This document shows positions 4,837 through 7,820 of a stretch of DNA of 7,820 nt, piece after piece. The stretch lies in assembly GCA_020216575.1 (NCBI GenBank), contig JAIUYC010000144.1, forward strand, positions 1 through 7,820, read 5' to 3'. Position numbers and translations under genes: made by a program. The DNA is from Coleofasciculus sp. S288 (GTDB lineage Bacteria > Cyanobacteriota > Cyanobacteriia > Cyanobacteriales > Coleofasciculaceae). The notes below the pieces were generated by a model. That model was given only the letters and a program-made list of their open reading frames with translations. It was not told the origin of the DNA and did not search any database. Each line of letters starts with the position of its first letter. Position 1 is the stretch's first letter.

Positions 4837-7430
4837 TCTAAATTTTCTCCCCCGCGCTGTTGAATCGGCAGCGTGACAATAAACATTGCCCCTTGTCCGG
4901 GCGTGCTTTCGGCTGTAATGCTACCACCATGTCGTTCTGCAATTTTACGGCAGATTGCCAACCCCATGCCCGTTCCCTCGTATTCGCTACGACCGTGCAG
5001 GCGCTGAAAAACGTTGAAGATGCGATCGAGGTATTTTTTGTCGAAACCAATGCCGTTGTCTTGTATCACGATTTTGGCAAGTTCTTGTGCAGCCGTGTTT
5101 CCTGTGGGTTGCTGTTCTTCTCCCTCGATCATTTCACTATAAATTCTCACCCTCGGCGGCTCTTCAACTTGGTGAAATTTCAAGGCATTGCCGATTAGGT
5201 TTTGCAGCAATTGACGCATCTGAAGCGGATCAGCGTCCAGAGTAGGCAGGACACCAACGTCTACCTGTCCTTTAGTTTCATCGAGGCGGACTTCCAAGTC
5301 GGATAGGACTTCTCGAACAACTTGATTGAGATCTACCGGAATAAAGGGTTGAGCCTTGGTCGTAATTCGCGAGAACGATAGCAAATCTTCGATGAGACTC
5401 TGCATCCGTCTTGCCGCATTTTGCATCCGGTTCAGGTAGTCGCGTCCTTGCTCAGTTAACGCTTCGTCACATTTAACTTTGAGCCTATCGCCAAATGCTT
5501 GAATCTTGCGCAGAGGTTCTTGCAAGTCGTGGGAGGCAACAGACGCAAACTGTTGGAGTTCTGCATTAGAGCGAGCCAGTTCTTGACGTTGGCGGGTTTC
5601 TTGTTCTAAAAGTTGAGCTTGAGCCAAGGCAATACCAATTTGATTGGCCAACTGTCCCATGAGTTCGGTTTCAAAGCTAGACCACTGCCGGGGATGGCTA
5701 CACTGATGAGCAATCAACAGACCCCAGAGTTTTTTCTTTAACAGAATCGGCACCGCCAGCTTGGCTTTTACATCGAACTGTTGCATAAATTCAATCAGAC
5801 AGGATGGCACCTCAGCCTTATCTACATCAGCAATGGTGTATATTCGCCCTTGGCTGTATCGGCGCAAGTACTCGGATTCAAAATAGTCTTCGATAATATT
5901 TCGACCTACAACAGACGGCCAGTTGGGACTGACTGATTCTGTAACAATTTTACCAATTCCATTCGACCATAGTTGAAAGATGATGACTCGGTCAGCCTGG
6001 AGAATCCGTTGTACTTCGGTGACAGTCGTTTGCAGAATTTCCTCAAGATGTAAAGACTGACGGATTTTCAAGGTAACTTCGGCGAACAATTGCGATCGCA
6101 AATTCTGGCGCTGTAATTCGTCTTGCGATCGCTTTTGCTCGGTGATATCTCGGGTCGTCCCCAACATCCGCACCGCCGTTCCGGTTTTGTCGTAAAAAAC
6201 CTTCCCCTGTCCTACCATCCAGCGAACGCTGCCATCCGGGCAAATCACGCGATATTCCACCTCGTGGTCTGTTCCCTCCTCAACGGCTCGCTTCAAGGAT
6301 TGGGTAAGGACTTTCCGATCCTCCGGATGAACGTATTCCAGAAACGCTTCGTAAGTCCCACCATAACTCCCTCTCGCCAAACAGAATAACCCTTCAAAAT
6401 TCTCAGACCAATCTACAGTATTCGTTACGATATTCCAGTCCCAAATCCCTGTATGAGCTGCTTCGAGAGCTAACCTCAGTCGTGCCTCGCTTTCTCGCAG
6501 CGCCTTCTCTGAGTGCTTACGCTCAGTGATGTCCATGTTAATCCCAATCATGCGCACAGGCTTGCCGCTCGTGTCGTAATAGACTTGACCTTTGCTGGCT
6601 ACCCAACGAATGCTATGGTCAGGCCGGATAACACGGTATTCAATATCGTAATCCGCCTCATCCTCTAGGGCACGGTGCAATGCCTGCGTAACCAATTCCC
6701 GATCATCAGGGTGAATACTTCCGAGGAAGCTTTCATATGTTCCCTTGAACAAGCCTGGGGCAAGGCCGTGAATTGCTTCTGTAGCCGCCGAGTGTACCAC
6801 ACTGCCGCTTGGGATATCCCAATCCCAAGTCCCCATATGAGCCGCTTCTAGGGCTAACCTCAATCGCTCCTCACTCAGTTGCGCCCGCTCGGTTTGCCGT
6901 CGCAATTCCTCCGTAGCCTGTCTCGCTTCAAGCAGACGGCGCACCCGTTGGCGGAGTACTGCCCAGTGAATGGGCTTGGTAATGTAATCAATTGCACCGG
7001 CTTCAAATGCTTTATCAACTGACTCTTGATCCTCAAGAGCCGTAATCATTAACACAGGTGTGCGTGAAGTGTTGAGCGATGAAGGTGCAGTAGCGTCCTC
7101 CGAAGGAGTAAGCGTTCTCGTTCCCCGTTCTCCGAAGGGTAAGAGTTGCCCAAGGCCAGAGTCGCTATCCCCATTAGGCGAATCGCCCCCAGAAAGCGAT
7201 CGCAATTGGGCGCAGCAGGTAAACCCATCCATGACAGGCATTAGGGCATCCAGCAGAATTAGATCCGGTTTTAGCCTCATGTAGGCCGCTAGAGCCTCTT
7301 CTCCATCACTCGCCTCAACCACCTGATACCCTGCTTGTACCATCGCGTGGCGCAGTTGAATCCGCGTGAACTTTTCATCGTCCACGACAAGGATAAGGGG
7401 AGCATCTCTCTGGGGGGCGCTAATGTTCAT
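4833..7430 (-). CDS. Sensor histidine kinase REC-PAS-PAS-GAF-HisKA-HATPase, possible cyanobacteriochrome
   Basis: Soluble sensor kinase of 865 residues. The N-terminal receiver (about 11-168) has D17/D18, phospho-acceptor D61, T130 and K152, and is interrupted by a foreign-looking 39-residue insert (84-122). Two PAS domains follow (about 186-303 and 313-433); they resemble each other, both starting 'RLRLALEAAH', and end in 'DITERK' and 'DITEQK'. The GAF domain (about 445-605) carries C544 at the place of the bilin-linking cysteine of cyanobacteriochromes, and 'LWGLLIAHQCS'. The HisKA domain has H634 in 'VASHDLQEPLRKI', the form found in Cph1-type phytochrome kinases. The HATPase domain has N748, DNGIG (791-795) and EGTGMGL (818-824). 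ATG at 7430 is chosen. A TTG at 7550 would add 40 residues that look untranslated, rich in Pro and Ser from a polypurine/pyrimidine tract. No Shine-Dalgarno site precedes 7430, which is common in cyanobacteria. It is the first gene of the operon and its likely partner is the overlapping Rcp1-like receiver. Confidence 0.93.
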   Translation of the reverse strand: MNISAPQRDAPLILVVDDEKFTRIQLRHAMVQAGYQVVEASDGEEALAAYMRLKPDLILLDALMPVMDGFTCCAQLRSLSGGDSPNGDSDSGLGQLLPFGERGTRTLTPSEDATAPSSLNTSRTPVLMITALEDQESVDKAFEAGAIDYITKPIHWAVLRQRVRRLLEARQATEELRRQTERAQLSEERLRLALEAAHMGTWDWDIPSGSVVHSAATEAIHGLAPGLFKGTYESFLGSIHPDDRELVTQALHRALEDEADYDIEYRVIRPDHSIRWVASKGQVYYDTSGKPVRMIGINMDITERKHSEKALRESEARLRLALEAAHTGIWDWNIVTNTVDWSENFEGLFCLARGSYGGTYEAFLEYVHPEDRKVLTQSLKRAVEEGTDHEVEYRVICPDGSVRWMVGQGKVFYDKTGTAVRMLGTTRDITEQKRSQDELQRQNLRSQLFAEVTLKIRQSLHLEEILQTTVTEVQRILQADRVIIFQLWSNGIGKIVTESVSPNWPSVVGRNIIEDYFESEYLRRYSQGRIYTIADVDKAEVPSCLIEFMQQFDVKAKLAVPILLKKKLWGLLIAHQCSHPRQWSSFETELMGQLANQIGIALAQAQLLEQETRQRQELARSNAELQQFASVASHDLQEPLRKIQAFGDRLKVKCDEALTEQGRDYLNRMQNAARRMQSLIEDLLSFSRITTKAQPFIPVDLNQVVREVLSDLEVRLDETKGQVDVGVLPTLDADPLQMRQLLQNLIGNALKFHQVEEPPRVRIYSEMIEGEEQQPTGNTAAQELAKIVIQDNGIGFDKKYLDRIFNVFQRLHGRSEYEGTGMGLAICRKIAERHGGSITAESTPGQGAMFIVTLPIQQRGGENLE
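7065..7181 (-). repeat. In-frame repeat-like insertion (39 codons) in the receiver domain
   Basis: Encodes residues 84-122 between 'LSGGD' and 'RTPVLMITAL', a place where related cyanobacterial receivers, from memory, run directly 'GGD-RTPVLMITAL'. The insert lies in the loop between helix 3 and strand 4 and has biased Gly/Ser/Thr/Pro composition. Its DNA contains several small palindromes: CTCCTTCGGAG, CCCTTCGGAG and, at its edge, GGCGATTCGCC. A HIP1 site (7196-7203) lies 15 bp outside the upstream boundary. The length is a multiple of three and there is no stop, so the kinase stays open. The exact boundaries are an inference. Confidence 0.65.
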
Positions 7431-7644
7431 AAGAATAAGAGGAGATAAGGGAGATGGGGGAGAACAATCTCCAAATTGAAAGGGAGGGTTACAAAAGCGG
7501 ATTTGATAATATCGATGGTCAGGAGATGTAGATACTGTCTTGAGTGTCAAGGGCGAGTGCCTCTCGATTTTAAATCACTGAGTATAGGCAGAGGTTCTTG
7601 TGTGAGAATGCTCAGAAAAGCTACTCATTCAGAAAGTTCTAATC
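7431..7644. other. Leader region of the kinase operon, no gene seen
   Basis: 214 bp between the operon start and the tandem array. On the plus strand 7439-7463 is a purine tract of GGAGATAAGGGAGATG type, ending in a small hairpin GGAGA-ACAA-TCTCC (7459-7472). That hairpin lies about 30 nt before the kinase ATG and would be in the 5' leader. A weak promoter candidate is TATTAT on the minus strand (7506-7511), with only a poor -35 match (TCTACA) 15 nt upstream. A TTGACA hexamer (7545-7550) lacks a correctly spaced -10. The promoter is therefore undecided. Confidence 0.4.
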
Positions 7645-7820
7645 CTCGACGACGAGTGTTTGATACTCGACGACGAGTGTTTGATACTCGACGATGAGTG
7701 TTTGAGCCTCGACGATGAGTGTTTGATACTCGACGATGAGTGTTTGAGCCTCGCCCATGAGTGTTTGATACTCGCCCATGAGTGTTTGATACTCGACGAT
7801 GAGTGTTTGATACTCGACGA
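7639..7820 (-). CDS. Possible 3' end of a heptapeptide-repeat ORF entering from the right (doubtful)
   Basis: One minus-strand frame is open from the right edge through the whole array and ends at TAG (7639-7641), right after the last repeat. It reads as a seven-residue repeat: YQTLVVE twice, YQTLIVE, AQTLIVE and YQTLMGE variants, ending VVED. Against a gene: most other frames through the array are also open, because a stop-free 21-bp unit keeps every frame open. The differences between units are mostly amino-acid changing rather than silent in this frame. In favour: the heptad pattern is regular and the stop sits exactly at the array end. The upstream sequence is needed to decide; repeat-only noncoding DNA is about as likely. 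Confidence 0.25.
   Translation of the reverse strand, partial: VEYQTLIVEYQTLMGEYQTLMGEAQTLIVEYQTLIVEAQTLIVEYQTLVVEYQTLVVED
7645..7820. repeat. 21-bp tandem repeat array, 8.4 copies, continuing past the right edge
   Basis: Units begin at 7645, 7666, 7687, 7708, 7729, 7750, 7771 and 7792, with a partial unit at 7813. Each unit is CTCG, a 4-base centre, YGAG, then TGTTTGATA or TGTTTGAGC. The centre is ACGA in most units and CCCA in units 6 and 7. CTCG and YGAG can pair, with a G-U pair where Y is T, so each unit is a potential mini-hairpin. There are no unique spacers, so it is not a CRISPR array. Length 21 keeps any reading frame constant. Confidence 0.97.

Noticed and set aside
4860..5198. 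Plus-strand frame of 112 codons
   Set aside because: Antisense to the intact HATPase domain of the sensor kinase; no features of its own.
7431..7550. N-terminal extension of the sensor kinase from a TTG codon at 7550
   Set aside because: The extra 40 residues come from a pyrimidine-rich tract, do not resemble a receiver N-terminus, and ATG at 7430 begins right before the receiver.
7645..7820. CRISPR array
   Set aside because: The repeats are directly adjacent 21-bp units without unique spacers and no cas gene is present.

Overview
The window looks like cyanobacterial DNA, probably from a filamentous species. It carries six exact HIP1 octamers (GCGATCGC) where about 0.1 would be expected by chance. 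It also has a DUF4347-type surface protein gene, an Rcp1-type response regulator, large PAS/GAF hybrid histidine kinases, and short tandem and palindromic repeats of the kind that litter filamentous cyanobacterial genomes. All real genes read on the minus strand; long plus-strand frames are antisense shadows. The genus is not decidable from this window.

Layout from right to left, which is the direction of transcription. Positions 7645-7820 hold a tandem array of a 21-bp unit that runs off the right edge. Positions 7431-7644 are a short leader with no other gene. Positions 7430-2481 hold a tightly overlapping three-gene two-component operon. Its first gene is a REC-PAS-PAS-GAF-HisKA-HATPase sensor kinase, whose GAF domain keeps a cysteine at the position of the bilin-attachment cysteine of cyanobacteriochromes. 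The second is a stand-alone Rcp1-like receiver, and the third is a REC-PAS-HisKA-HATPase-REC hybrid kinase. The stop of gene 1 overlaps the GTG start of gene 2 by 4 nt. The start and ribosome-binding site of gene 3 lie inside the end of gene 2. This suggests one mRNA, coupled translation and a shared phosphorelay with two kinase cores and four receiver domains.

Positions 1823-2480 are intergenic. They hold a small MITE-like element with 13-bp terminal inverted repeats, placed just after the operon stop, plus a 7-bp tandem repeat, a HIP1-containing patch and a small two-tier palindrome. From 1822 leftwards runs a large gene, cut by the window edge. It encodes a protein with an N-terminal DUF4347 domain, a predicted beta-helix region and a very glycine-rich stretch, probably a secreted or surface protein.

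Three observations most deserve a second look. The first is a perfect 67-bp palindrome at the extreme left edge, where the DUF4347 reading frame turns into the antisense of itself; this is probably a fold-back assembly or amplification artefact. The second is a 39-codon in-frame insertion of palindromic repeat DNA in the receiver domain of the large sensor kinase. The third is the combination of a possible bilin-binding GAF domain with an Rcp1-like partner, which suggests a light-sensing phosphorelay. I did not find a clearly new defence or mobile system.
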